From assembly GCF_002871915.2 (NCBI RefSeq), contig NZ_CP126958.1:1426001-1490000 (forward strand): 64,000 nucleotides of DNA. Reading direction: 5' to 3'. Shown here one piece after another: positions 45,670 to 56,000 of this stretch. This stretch comes from Aerococcus loyolae. GTDB taxonomy: Bacteria; Bacillota; Bacilli; Lactobacillales; Aerococcaceae. The translations under genes and the position numbers were made by a program. Below the pieces are notes generated by a model, which did not search any database, was not told where the DNA came from, and saw only the letters and a list, made by a program, of their open reading frames with translations. Position 1 is the stretch's first letter; every line of letters begins with the position of its first letter.

Positions 45670-45697
45670 ATCTTAGCAGTATTTCTATTTATGTCAA
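45670..45697 (-). promoter_or_regulatory. Promoter of scrA with operator O2
   Basis: On the minus strand TTGACA and TAAGAT are 16 bases apart. The -35 box is part of the palindrome TGTCAATCGTTTAACA (45692-45707), so a LacI-family protein bound there would block RNA polymerase. Confidence 0.72.
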
Positions 45698-45757
45698 TCG
45701 TTTAACAGAATAAATTTTAAAAATGTTTTTCTGCTAGTGTCCAAAGTACTTATAATT

Positions 45758-45796
45758 ATGAAAGCGTTTGACATAATTCTGGCTTTTTCTTATACT
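45758..45796 (+). promoter_or_regulatory. Promoter of scrB-scrR with operator O3
   Basis: TTGACA and TATACT with exactly 17 bases between them. The palindrome ATGAAAGCGTTTGACAT (45758-45774) contains the -35 box, mirroring the arrangement at scrA. Confidence 0.82.
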
Positions 45797-45851
45797 TACT
45801 GTAAAATAAGCACTTGATTTTAGATCAATGATAAAGAAAGGAAGCTTATCC

Positions 45852-47345
45852 ATGACACAAGATTCCAAATGGACGCGGCAATTGCGCTACCAAGCCTATG
45901 AAGACTGGTCGAATGACTATCTGGATCAGCTAAAAGAAAAAGTTGCCCACAGCCCTTGGCGCCAACACTACCACATCCAACCAGAAACGGGTTTACTCAA
46001 TGATCCCAATGGTTTCTCCTATTACAATGGTCGCTGGCAGCTTTTTTACCAATATTATCCTATGGGACCGGTTCACGGGCTCAAGTCCTGGTACCACCTC
46101 TCCTCCAAAGACCTGGTCCACTGGGAGCCCCATGGTCTTGCCCTAGCACCCGATTCTTTCTATGATAGTCACGGAGTCTATTCAGGATCTGCCCTCCCCG
46201 TGGATGACCAGCTCTTCCTCTTCTACACCGGGAATGCCCGCGATAGTGACTGGCAACGTCATCCCTACCAGGTCGGTGCCTGGATGGATAAGGACTATCA
46301 ATTCACTAAAATCGACCCACCTCTCATTGAGGCGGTGGAAGAAGGCTATACCGATCATTTCCGTGATCCCCAGCTCTTCCCCTACCAAGACGGCTATCTG
46401 ATGATACTGGGTGCCCAGTCGGAAGACCTTAAAGGCCAGATTCTAGTCTACCAAAGTGACAATCTTAAGGACTGGGAATTTCTCGGTCCCTTAAAATTAA
46501 CTAGCGGAGAGAGTGCCTATATGATGGAATGCCCCAATTATGTGAAAGTCGATGGGAAAGACCTGCTAATCTTTTGCCCACAAGGTTTAGACCAAGATGA
46601 ACTCAAGTATCAAAACATTTACCCCAATACTTATTTGTCGTCCGAGGCCATTGATTGGGAGAATTTGACACTAGATGAGCCTAGTTCTTTGCAGCATCTT
46701 GACGATGGCTTCGATGTCTATGCCACCCAGGCCTTTAACGCGCCTGACGGCCGGGCTTTAGCCGTGTCTTGGCTAGGTTTACCAGACCTGGCTTATCCTG
46801 ATGCTGACTATGGCTGGACCTCGGTCTTAAGCCTTGTCAAGGAACTCCACTTTGACCAGGGTCATCTCTACCAACGACCGGTCGAAGAAATGGAGAGTCT
46901 GCGCCAAACCCCTATCGCCATCAAGGAGACGCTAGAATCAGGTCAATCCTGGACCTATGATCCCGAAGACAATGCCTACGAAATAAACTGTTCATTGGCC
47001 GCTGACTCCAAACTTAACTTTCTGGTCATGAGTGATGATCAAGAAGCTGCCGCCCTTCACATTGAGGTGGATGTCCCAGCAGGCAAAGTCAAGGCAACAC
47101 GGACCGACCAGGGCGAACTCGTCAACCCTGAATACGGCCAAGTCCGGGAAAGTCACTTTACAGGCGGAGAAGAGCTCCAGTTGCAAATCTTTATCGATGC
47201 CTCTTCCTTCGAAATTTTTGTCCAAGACGGCTATAAAGTCCTTAGCGGCAGAATTTTCCCCAAAAAGGGACAAAGTCAGCTTATAATAAAGGGAAGTGGT
47301 CGTTTATGGGGAGAGATCTACCCCCTAGAAACTATTAACAAGTAA
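45852..47345 (+). CDS. scrB: Sucrose-6-phosphate hydrolase
   Basis: 497-residue GH32 enzyme that splits sucrose-6-phosphate into glucose-6-phosphate and fructose. It has the nucleophile motif GLLNDPNGFSYYNG (the usual WMNDPNG), the RDP motif HFRDPQLFPYQDG and the acid/base motif MMECPNYVKV. The C-terminal beta-sandwich ends with SSFEIFVQDGYKVLSGRIFP. The start was set at ATG 45852 (MTQDSKWTRQL), with AAAGGAAG upstream; the frame opens at 45828. It is followed closely by scrR. Confidence 0.95.
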   Translation: MTQDSKWTRQLRYQAYEDWSNDYLDQLKEKVAHSPWRQHYHIQPETGLLNDPNGFSYYNGRWQLFYQYYPMGPVHGLKSWYHLSSKDLVHWEPHGLALAPDSFYDSHGVYSGSALPVDDQLFLFYTGNARDSDWQRHPYQVGAWMDKDYQFTKIDPPLIEAVEEGYTDHFRDPQLFPYQDGYLMILGAQSEDLKGQILVYQSDNLKDWEFLGPLKLTSGESAYMMECPNYVKVDGKDLLIFCPQGLDQDELKYQNIYPNTYLSSEAIDWENLTLDEPSSLQHLDDGFDVYATQAFNAPDGRALAVSWLGLPDLAYPDADYGWTSVLSLVKELHFDQGHLYQRPVEEMESLRQTPIAIKETLESGQSWTYDPEDNAYEINCSLAADSKLNFLVMSDDQEAAALHIEVDVPAGKVKATRTDQGELVNPEYGQVRESHFTGGEELQLQIFIDASSFEIFVQDGYKVLSGRIFPKKGQSQLIIKGSGRLWGEIYPLETINK

Positions 47346-47358
47346 AGGAGTGCTGGTC

Positions 47359-48339
47359 ATGGCGATTACCCTAGCCGATGTGGCTAAAAAAGCCGGGGTG
47401 TCAGCAACGACTGTTTCCCGGGTGATTAATAATTATGGCTATCTCAGTGAGAAGACCATCAAAAAAGTCCGCCAAGCCATGGAGGAATTAAATTATCAGC
47501 CCAATGCCTTAGCGCGGTCATTACAAGGTAAAGGAACGCAATTAATTGGTCTGATCTTTCCTAGTGTGGCCCACCCCTTCTATGGGGAATTAGTGGAAGC
47601 CTTGGAAAGCTGTTTTTTTGAAGAGGGCTATTACACCATCCTCTGTAACTCAGCCAATAATAAGGAAAAAGAACGCCACTATTTGCGCATGCTGGCTGCT
47701 AACCAGGTGGACGGTATTGTCGCTGGGGCTCATAATATGGGAATAGAAGAATATCATCACTATCAAAAGCAAGTCGTCTCCTTTGACCGCTATCTTTCCG
47801 AAGAAATTCCCATTGTTGGTAGCGATAACTTCCAAGGGGGACAAATGGCGACAGAAATGCTGGCCCTCCGCGGAGCCAACAGGATCGGAATCTTTACCGG
47901 TAGTCAAAAATCTGCCTCACCAACCAACCAACGTTTGGAAGGTTATCTCTCTGTCATCGAAGCCCAAAAGCTGAGTCCCTATGTTTACCAGCTCCAAGAA
48001 CAGCGGTCGCCTAAAATAGCCGCCCAACACATTCAGAGTATCCTGAAAAAGGACCAGCTGGATGGAATTTTTTGTACCGATGATCTCACTGCCCTTCTCA
48101 CTTTAGATGCGGCCAAAGACTTAGGACTCCAGGTCCCCCAAGATTTAAAAGTGGTTGGCTACGATGGTAGTCGTTTCATCCAAAAATACCATCCTGAACT
48201 GTCCACTATTGTTCAACCCATCCAAGATTACGCCAACCTGATCGCTGACCTATTAATTAAGAAAATTAAACAACCATATAGCGATCTTAACCGCAATTAC
48301 CAGCTACCTGTGTCCTTCCTACAAGGCAAAACGTGCTAG
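47359..48339 (+). CDS. scrR: LacI-family sucrose operon repressor
   Basis: 326 residues. An N-terminal LacI helix-turn-helix (TLADVAKKAGVSATTVSRVI) and hinge helix (NALARSLQGKGTQLIGLI) precede a periplasmic-binding-like sensor domain. It is encoded directly after scrB (13 bases from its stop), so it is autoregulated through the scrB promoter. Likely ligand: fructose or sucrose-6-phosphate, by family. Start ATG 47359 with AAAGGAG. Confidence 0.93.
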   Translation: MAITLADVAKKAGVSATTVSRVINNYGYLSEKTIKKVRQAMEELNYQPNALARSLQGKGTQLIGLIFPSVAHPFYGELVEALESCFFEEGYYTILCNSANNKEKERHYLRMLAANQVDGIVAGAHNMGIEEYHHYQKQVVSFDRYLSEEIPIVGSDNFQGGQMATEMLALRGANRIGIFTGSQKSASPTNQRLEGYLSVIEAQKLSPYVYQLQEQRSPKIAAQHIQSILKKDQLDGIFCTDDLTALLTLDAAKDLGLQVPQDLKVVGYDGSRFIQKYHPELSTIVQPIQDYANLIADLLIKKIKQPYSDLNRNYQLPVSFLQGKTC

Positions 48340-48345
48340 CAAATA

Positions 48346-48387
48346 AAAAAATGAGCTTTACCCCGGACTCGGAAAAGCTCATTTTTT
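48346..48387. terminator. Bidirectional terminator between scrR and the GalT-like gene
   Basis: AAAAAATGAGCTTT pairs with AAAGCTCATTTTTT. Confidence 0.88.
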
Positions 48388-48393
48388 ATTTAT

Positions 48394-49161
48394 CTAAAAA
48401 GGGAGGTAGTCTTGGAGCTCGGCAACTACCTTTTCTAAGTGCCCCTGGTAGGAAACTTGACCAATCTTAAAGCCGATAAAATAAGGGCTAGCAATGAAGC
48501 GCGGGAAAACCTTACAATAATAGCGCCCGCCTAAAGGATAGAAAAAGAGATTGTAAGACCCGCTCCGTGAACTAAAGTCATCCGTCAAAATATAGGTCAC
48601 AATGCTTTGGACCGCGTCTGCAAAGTCATCCAGCTGGTCGAGATCAGCGATCGAGACATTAAATTCAGTCATTCCCATAATTGGTTGGGTAGACAAGGTA
48701 ACGGTGACATCCCCCTTTTTGCCGACTTCTAAGCCCTTAAAGGCATCTAGATCAATTTCTTCATAGCCATCCTTATCCTTCAGCCCCACAATCTGTGAGT
48801 GAGGGTGGCGCAAAGAACCGCCGGAAAGTGGTCCATAATTTTTAAATAAGAGGACACTCTCAAATTGGTCGTCTCTCATCATGTCTAGCCAACAATCAAA
48901 GGTGAAACGAAAAACTTGGCGGTTTTCTTCCTTACTATAGGTAGGAGTATCGGCCCAATGCTCCTGGGACTCAATCACCAGGGTTTGCACTGTATCATCC
49001 AGAGTGCGGTATTTATTCATAAGCCAAATCTTATCATCTTCTTCACGGAAGATATTGGTTAGCGTCTCGCGATCACAGAAGGGGCAATAAGCCCCCTCAT
49101 TGCGATAGTTTTCCGGTTTTTGCGCTGCAATTTCCTTATGAAAAATCAATGGCTTTCCCAT
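48394..49161 (-). CDS. GalT/HIT-like protein (DUF4931 type)
   Basis: 255 residues. A zinc-knuckle-like CPFCDRE near residue 27 and an HxHxQ motif (LRHPHSQIVG, around residue 130) place it in the GalT branch of the HIT superfamily, which transfers nucleotidyl groups. It is shorter than true galactose-1-phosphate uridylyltransferase and has no galactose genes nearby. It is likely the family annotated DUF4931 in lactic acid bacteria; I recall that name rather than compute it. Start ATG 49161, with GGAGGCGG upstream. Confidence 0.78.
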   Translation of the reverse strand: MGKPLIFHKEIAAQKPENYRNEGAYCPFCDRETLTNIFREEDDKIWLMNKYRTLDDTVQTLVIESQEHWADTPTYSKEENRQVFRFTFDCWLDMMRDDQFESVLLFKNYGPLSGGSLRHPHSQIVGLKDKDGYEEIDLDAFKGLEVGKKGDVTVTLSTQPIMGMTEFNVSIADLDQLDDFADAVQSIVTYILTDDFSSRSGSYNLFFYPLGGRYYCKVFPRFIASPYFIGFKIGQVSYQGHLEKVVAELQDYLPF

Positions 49162-49384
49162 AATGACAACCGCCTCCTTTATAATATCCATTGTCATTAT
49201 CGCATATTTTTGAGGGATTGCCTAAGAAAAGCTTAAGTCGTAGTGGAAAAATTACTCTAGAAAACCAATTCTTCTCTTACTCACTATACTTTTATCAAAA
49301 TAAAATTAAGCTATTGTTAAAGATAAAAAGCGGGTGTAGACTTATTTCTAAATAACTAAAGAATCATGGATACGGAGGTTCACT

Positions 49385-49858
49385 ATGGAAACAATCGACC
49401 AATTAGCTGCTATCGAAGAAATTAAACAATGTAAGGCCCGGTATTGGCGGGCAATTGACAGTAAAGATTTCGACCTACTTCGAACAGTATTTGCTGACGA
49501 TGTCACTTTTGATACGTCATTGGTAGCCCATGACCCCATCAAGGGCCAACATCCACTCATCCCCCAAAAAACCACTCCTTCAACCTCGTGTGAAGAAATT
49601 ATTAAAAACGCTAAACGCTTAATGGGTGAGCATGTACAAAGCGCCCACATGGGACATATTCCTGAAATTGAAATCACTTCAGACAATACGGCCCACGCCT
49701 ACTTCCCCTTTGAAGACAGGGTAGTTAACCTCGGAGTATCGGCCTTTATTGGTTATGGCTACTATGATGATTATTTCGAAAAGATCGACGGGCAATGGAA
49801 AGTTAAAAACAGTAAAGTCTACCGTTACCGAGTTGTCTTTGACGATTTATTGGATTAA
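49385..49858 (+). CDS. NTF2-like (SnoaL-type) protein
   Basis: 157 residues of the cone-shaped NTF2/SnoaL fold. N-terminus AIEEIKQCKARYWRAIDSKDFD, then LRTVFADDVTFDTS, both family hallmarks; C-terminus DYFEKIDGQWKVKNSKVYR. Members are isomerases, dehydratases or ligand carriers, so activity cannot be named. RBS ACGGAGG. Monocistronic; its stop is followed immediately by a decayed hairpin repeat. Confidence 0.85.
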   Translation: METIDQLAAIEEIKQCKARYWRAIDSKDFDLLRTVFADDVTFDTSLVAHDPIKGQHPLIPQKTTPSTSCEEIIKNAKRLMGEHVQSAHMGHIPEIEITSDNTAHAYFPFEDRVVNLGVSAFIGYGYYDDYFEKIDGQWKVKNSKVYRYRVVFDDLLD

Positions 49859-49860
49859 AA

Positions 49861-49936
49861 AAGTGCTCCAAGCGCGTCAAAGGTCAGAAGCAATGAAAAA
49901 AGCGTAAGAATTTTGACCCAAGCTCATTCTAATTTT
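49861..49936 (+). repeat. Hairpin repeat element, decayed copy I
   Basis: AGTGCTCCAAGCGCGTCAAAGGTC parallels the start of copies F and G in base order; the other side (GACCCAAGCTC) is degenerate. Begins directly after the stop codon of the NTF2-like gene. Confidence 0.48.
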
Positions 49937-49951
49937 TATCTATAAGTATAC

Positions 49952-50001
49952 AAAAAAGCAGAACAAGATCTGATTATCTTCAGTCTTGTTCTGCTTCTTT
50001 T
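49952..50001. terminator. Bidirectional terminator between the NTF2-like gene and the surface-protein gene
   Basis: AGCAGAACAAG pairs with CTTGTTCTGCT, with T-rich runs on both strands. Confidence 0.85.
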
Positions 50002-50045
50002 GTCTAGTGAGCTTTAAGTCAAGTGAGTATCATCCTAGTTAGCGA

Positions 50046-53000
50046 TTAATCTTCCTTATTGTTTTTGACTAATAAGGCACCACTACTTAGTAGTAATGAA
50101 GCAATAATCACTGTCATGGCTGATGTCACTTCTGCACCTGTGGCTGGTAAGCTCGCTTGTTTGTTTTGACCATCTTGTTCTTTATTTGTAACCGATTCAT
50201 TGTCCTTGGTCTTGAATGAATTGTCTGGATCAGCTTGCCCTGGAACTTGTGGGGCTGGATCACTAGGTTGGTTTGGAACTTCTGGTCTTGGCTCAGCAGG
50301 TACATTCGGTACTTCTGGTGTTGGATCACCTGGGACAGGTACTTCCGGTTGATTTGGTTGACCTGGTTTTTCAGGGTCACCCGATTCAGGTACTTCCGGT
50401 TGATCTGGTTGACCTGGTTCTTTAGGTTCACCTGGGACAGGTACTTCTGGTTGGTCTGGTTGACCTGGTTCTTCAGGTTCACCCGGTTCAGGTACTTCCG
50501 GCTGGTCTGGTTGACCTGGTTTTTCAGGATCACCCGGTACACTTGGTACTCCTGGTTTTGGATCGCCAGGTACCTTAGGCTCGCCTGGTTTTGGTGTATC
50601 TGGTTTGTTCGGAACGTTTGGTGTTGGGTCTCCTGGGTTTGGTGTTCTTGGAGACTCTGGGCATGGTTTGCAGCATGGGATTTCAATCTCTTCCGTGGTG
50701 TGGTCTGAGAAGATGATGATCAGTTTACCTTGGCGGTTGTAGATCTTCTGTACGCTGCGGCCATCCTTACCGTCCTTGCCGTCTTTACCATCGCGGACGA
50801 AGTGACGACTGGATTCCTTGCCTTGGCCGTCTTTAACGATTACCCAAAGGCCGGATTCACCTTTTTCATTCTTACCTGGAACGGTTTCGAGGCTTGATGA
50901 AGCGCCGTCTTTACCGTCACGGACGAACTCACGGGAAACTTCATTGCCGTCGCCGTCGAAGACAATAATCCATTGGCCAGATTCACCGCGGCTGTTCTTG
51001 CCTTCTTCCACCTTAACAGATGGGGTCTTGCCGTCGCGGATAAATTCACGGCTTAATTCATTGCCCTTGTCGTCGGTAATGATGACCCAAACGCCTTCGT
51101 TGCCTTGGCTATCCTTACCTTTTTCGGTCCGGATGCGTTCGGAACGGCCATCTTTACCGTCCTTACCATCGCGACCATCCTTACCATCTTTGACAGTCGT
51201 GGTTGTGGTCGTGCCATCTGGATTCTTGATGGTAATGGTATGGCTGCCGTCACCGTTGTCTTTGACGCTAACTTCTGGGGACTTACCGTCCTTGCCATCT
51301 TTGACAGTGGTGTTGGTGGTGGTGCCGTCTGGGTTCTTGATGGTAATGGTGTGGCTGCCGTCGTTATTGTTTCGAATAGAAACTTGTGGAGACTTGCCGT
51401 CCTTACCGTCTTTACCATCGCGGCCATCCTTAACGGAACCTTCCGCTACAGCAGGTTGACTGGTATCTGGCTTGCCAGTCTTAGGATCTACTGGGTAGAA
51501 CTTAATCGTGGTCGTGCCGTCTTGACCCTTCTCAACAACTGGGGCAAAAGTCTTACCGTCGATACCGTCTCTGACAGTCGTGGTTGTGGTCGTGCCATCT
51601 GGATTCTTGATAGTGATGGTATGGCTACCGTCGCCGTTGTCTTTCACGCCGACTTCTGGTGTCTTGCCATCCTTACCGTCTTTAACCGTGGTCGTGGTGG
51701 TCGTGCCGTCTGGGTTCTTGATGGTGATGGTGTGGGTGCCGTCGCCGTTATCCTTAGTGGTGACTTCTGGAGACTTGCCGTCCTTGCCATCTTTGACAGA
51801 GCCTTCTGCAACAGGTGCATGTGTGGTGTCTGGCTTACCAGTCTTAGGATCTACTGGGTAGAACTTAATCGTAGTCGTGCCATCTTGGCCCTTCTCAACC
51901 ACTGGGGCAAAGCTCTTGCCATCGATACCGTCGCGGCCATCTTTACCATTCTTACCGTCTTTGACAGTGGTTGTGGTTACTGTGCCACTTGGATCCTTGA
52001 TGGTGATGGTGTGGGTCCCGTCACCGTTGTCCTTGCTGGTGATTTCTGGAGACTTGCCGTCTTGTCCATCTTTCACATAGCTTTCATGAACAACAGCGCC
52101 GGTTTCAGGATCTTTGACAATAATCTTAGTGCCGGCTTGGTTGCCAGGGGTGTTTGGATCGAGGTCGTCGACGCGGCTGGCTTCAACGACTGGCGACTTG
52201 CCATCCTTACCATCCTTCACAGTGCCTTCTGCAACAGCTGGTTGAGTGGTATCTGGCTTGCCAGTCTTAGGATCTACTGGGTAGAACTTAATGGTGGTTG
52301 TGCCATCTGCACCCTTCTCAACCACTGGCGCAAAGCTCTTGCCGTCGATACCGTTCTTACCGTCTTTACCATCCTTACCGTTGACGCCATCTTTGACGAA
52401 GGTTTCGCTGATGACCTTACCGGTTTCTGGATCTTTAACCGTAATCTTGGTACCTGGTTGATTGTCTGGAGTATTTGGATCGGCATCTTCAACCCGAGTG
52501 CTTTCAACAACTGGTGACTTACCATCCTTACCGTTCTTAACAGTAGTGGTAGAGTTCACGCTGCCGTCTGGGTTCTTGGTTGTGATGGTATGAGTGCCAT
52601 CGCCGTTGTCCTTCACTTCGACTGTTGGGGACTGACCGTCCTTACCGTCGCGAACGAACTGGGCAGATACGACTTCATCGTCGGTGAACTTGCCGTCGTT
52701 GTTCTTATCGAAGTAGTTGATGATCCAACGTCCTGGTTCGCCGGCTGCATTTGGTCCTTCAACGACGGTGGTGTAGGCAGATTTGCCGTTTGCTCCGTCT
52801 TTGACTGCACCTTCTGCAACAGCTGGTTGGGTCGTGTCCGCTTTACCGGTCTTAGGATCAACTGGGTAGAACTTGATAGTCGTTGTGCCATCTTGACCTT
52901 TTTCTACAACTGGTGCGTAGCTTTGGCCATCCTTACCGTCTTTGACAGTGCCTTCTGCAACGGCTGGTTGGCTGGTATCTGGCTTGCCAGTCTCTTTGTT

Positions 53001-56000
53001 GACTGGGTAGAACTTAATGGTGGTTGTGCCATCTGCACCCTTCTCAACAACTGGAGCAAAGGTCTTGCCATCGAGGCCGTCCTTACCGTCTTTACCATCT
53101 TTAACGAAGGTCTCATTGATGACCTTACCAGTATCTGGGTCTTTAACAGTGATCTTAGTACCTGGTTGGTTATCTGGGGTATTTGGATCAGCGTCTTCTA
53201 CGCGGCTCGTTTCAACGACTGGTGCTTTCCCATCCTTACCATCTTTGACCGTTGTGGTAGTGCTTGTGCCATCTGGGTTCTTGATGGTGATGGTGTGGGT
53301 CCCGTTGCCATTGTCCTTAGCAGTGACTTCTGGAGACTTGCCGTCCTTACCGTCACGGACAAATTTAGCGGAAACGACTTCATCATCGGTAAACTTACCG
53401 TCACCGTTCTTGTCGTAGTAGTTGATGATCCATTGACCTTGTTCACCAGCTTCGTTTGGTCCAGTGACTACCGTCGTGTAGGCAGATTTACCGTCTTGAC
53501 CAGCTGCACCCTTAGCGCCGTCTTTAACTTCGCCAGTGGCCACAGGTTCTTGACTCTTATCAACCTTACCTGTCTTAGGATCGACTGGGTAGAACTTGAT
53601 GGTCGTTGTGCCGTCTTGGCCTTTCTCAACAACAGGCGCATAGGTCTTGCCGTCGACACCATTCGTGCCGTCTTGACCTTTCTCACCCTTGTCACCTTTA
53701 GCCCCGTCTTTAACGGTTGTGCTTGTGGTCGTGCCGTCTGGGTTCTTAATGGTGATGGTATGGCTCCCGTTGCCATTGTCCTTAGTGGTCACTTCTGGAG
53801 ACTTGCCGTCTTGGCCGTCCTTAACGAAGGTTTCACTAATAACTTTACCAGTTTCTGGATCTTTAACGGTGATCTTAGTCCCAGCTTGCTTGCCAGGGGT
53901 GTTTGGATCAAGGTCTTCCACCCGTTCAGTTTCAACGACTGGGGCCTTCCCGTCTTTACCATCTTTCACAGTACCTTCTGCAACAGCTGGTTGACTTTCA
54001 TCAGCCTTGCCGGTCTTAGGATCTACTGGGTAGAACTTGATGGTGGTTTCGCCGTCTTCACCCTTAGTCACAACTGGAGCGTAAGTCTTGCCGTCTTTAC
54101 CATCGCGAACGAATTGAGCAGACACGACTTCATCGTCGGTAAACTTGCCATCCGCGTTCTTGTCATAGTAGTTGATGATCCAACGGCCAGGCTCGCCGGC
54201 TGCATTTGGTCCTTCAACAACGGTGGTGTAGGCGGACTTACCATCTTTGACAGAGCCTTCTGCCACAGGAGCTTGGGTCGTGTCAGCTTTACCGGTCTTA
54301 GGATCTACTGGGTAGAACTTGATGGTGGTGGTGCCGTCTGCGCCCTTCTCAACCACTGGGGCAAAGCTCTTACCGTCGTCACCCTTAGCGCCATCTTTGA
54401 CTTCGCCAGTGGCAACTGGGGCTTGCTTGGTATCTGGCTCACCAGTCTTAGGATCTACGGGGTAGAACTTAATGGTGGTTGTGCCATCTGCACCCTTAGT
54501 GAGGACTGGAGCGTAGGTCTTGCCGTCAGCGCCATCTTTGCCGTCCTTACCATCGCGAACGAATTGGGCAGATACGACTTCATCATCGGTGAACTTGCCG
54601 TCGCCATTCTTATCGAAGTAGTTGATGATCCAGCGGCCTGGTTCATTGGCTGCATTTGGTCCTTCAACAACAGTAGTGTAGGCAGACTTGCCGTCTTTTA
54701 CTGCACCTTCTGCAACAGCTGCTTGGCTGGTGTCTGGCTGACCGGTCTTAGGATCTACTGGGTAGAACTTAATCGTGGTTGTACCGTCTGCACCCTTCTC
54801 AACAACTGGGGCGAAGGTCTTGCCGTCAGCACCGTCTTTAACTGTTCCTTCAGCAACAGCTGGTTGATCAGTATCAGCCTTACCAGTTTCTGGATTCACT
54901 GGGTAGAACTTGATCGAAGTGGTGCCGTCTTGGCCCTTCGTTACAACAGGAGCGTAAGTCTTGCCGTTTTGGCCGTCCTTAACTTCTGTTTCACTTGGAG
55001 TTCCGTCAACGACATTGCCTTGTTCATCACGAACTTGTGGGGTCACCTTGATGATCACACCATCGTTAGCATCGTTACGACGCGTTTCAATCTTAGGACT
55101 GAGGCCGTCTTTACCGTCCTTGCCATCCTTCACCTTGCCTTCTGCAACAGGGGCTTGGGTCGTGTCTGGCTGTTTAGTTTCTGGGTTAACCGGGTAGAAC
55201 TTGATGGTGGTTTCGCCGTCTTTACCTTTTTCGAGGACTGGGGCGAAGGTCTTACCATCTTGGCCATCCTTGACGGTTCCTTCTGCTACGGCTGGTTGCG
55301 TAGTATCAGCCTTACCTGTTTCAGGGTTGACTGGGTAGAACTTAATAGAGGTTGTACCGTCTGCGCCCTTCTCAACAACTGGTGCATAGGTCTTACCGTC
55401 CTTACCGTCTTTCCCATCTTTACCGTTGCGGACAAATTGGGTTGAAACAATTTCGTCGTCGGTGAACTGACCGTCGCCGTTCTTATCGAAGTAGTTGATA
55501 ATCCATTGACCTGGTTCACCGGCTGCGTTTGGTCCTTCAACAACCGTGGTGTAAGCGGACTTACCGTTGACACCATCTTTGACGGTTCCTTCTGCAACAG
55601 CGGGCTTACTTTCATCAGCCTTGCCGGTCTTAGGATCGACTGGGTAGAACTTGATGGAGGTTGTGCCATCTTCACCCTTCTTAACGACTGGGGCATAGCT
55701 CTGACCGTCGTTACCGTCTTTGACAAAGCTTTCGCTAATAACATTACCGGTTTCTGGGTCTTTAACCGTAACCTTGGTGCCTGGTTGATTGCCTTCAGTT
55801 GTTGGATCAGCGTCTTCTACGCGGGTCGTTTCCACAACTGGGCTCTTACCATCGGTCCCCTTGTCACCTTTTTCACCCTTTTCGCCGTCTTTAACGAAGC
55901 TTTCGCTAATAACATTGCCGGTTTCTGGGTCTTTAACCGTAACCTTGGTGCCTGGTTGATTGCCTTCAGTTGTTGGATCGGCGTCTTCTACGCGGGTCGT

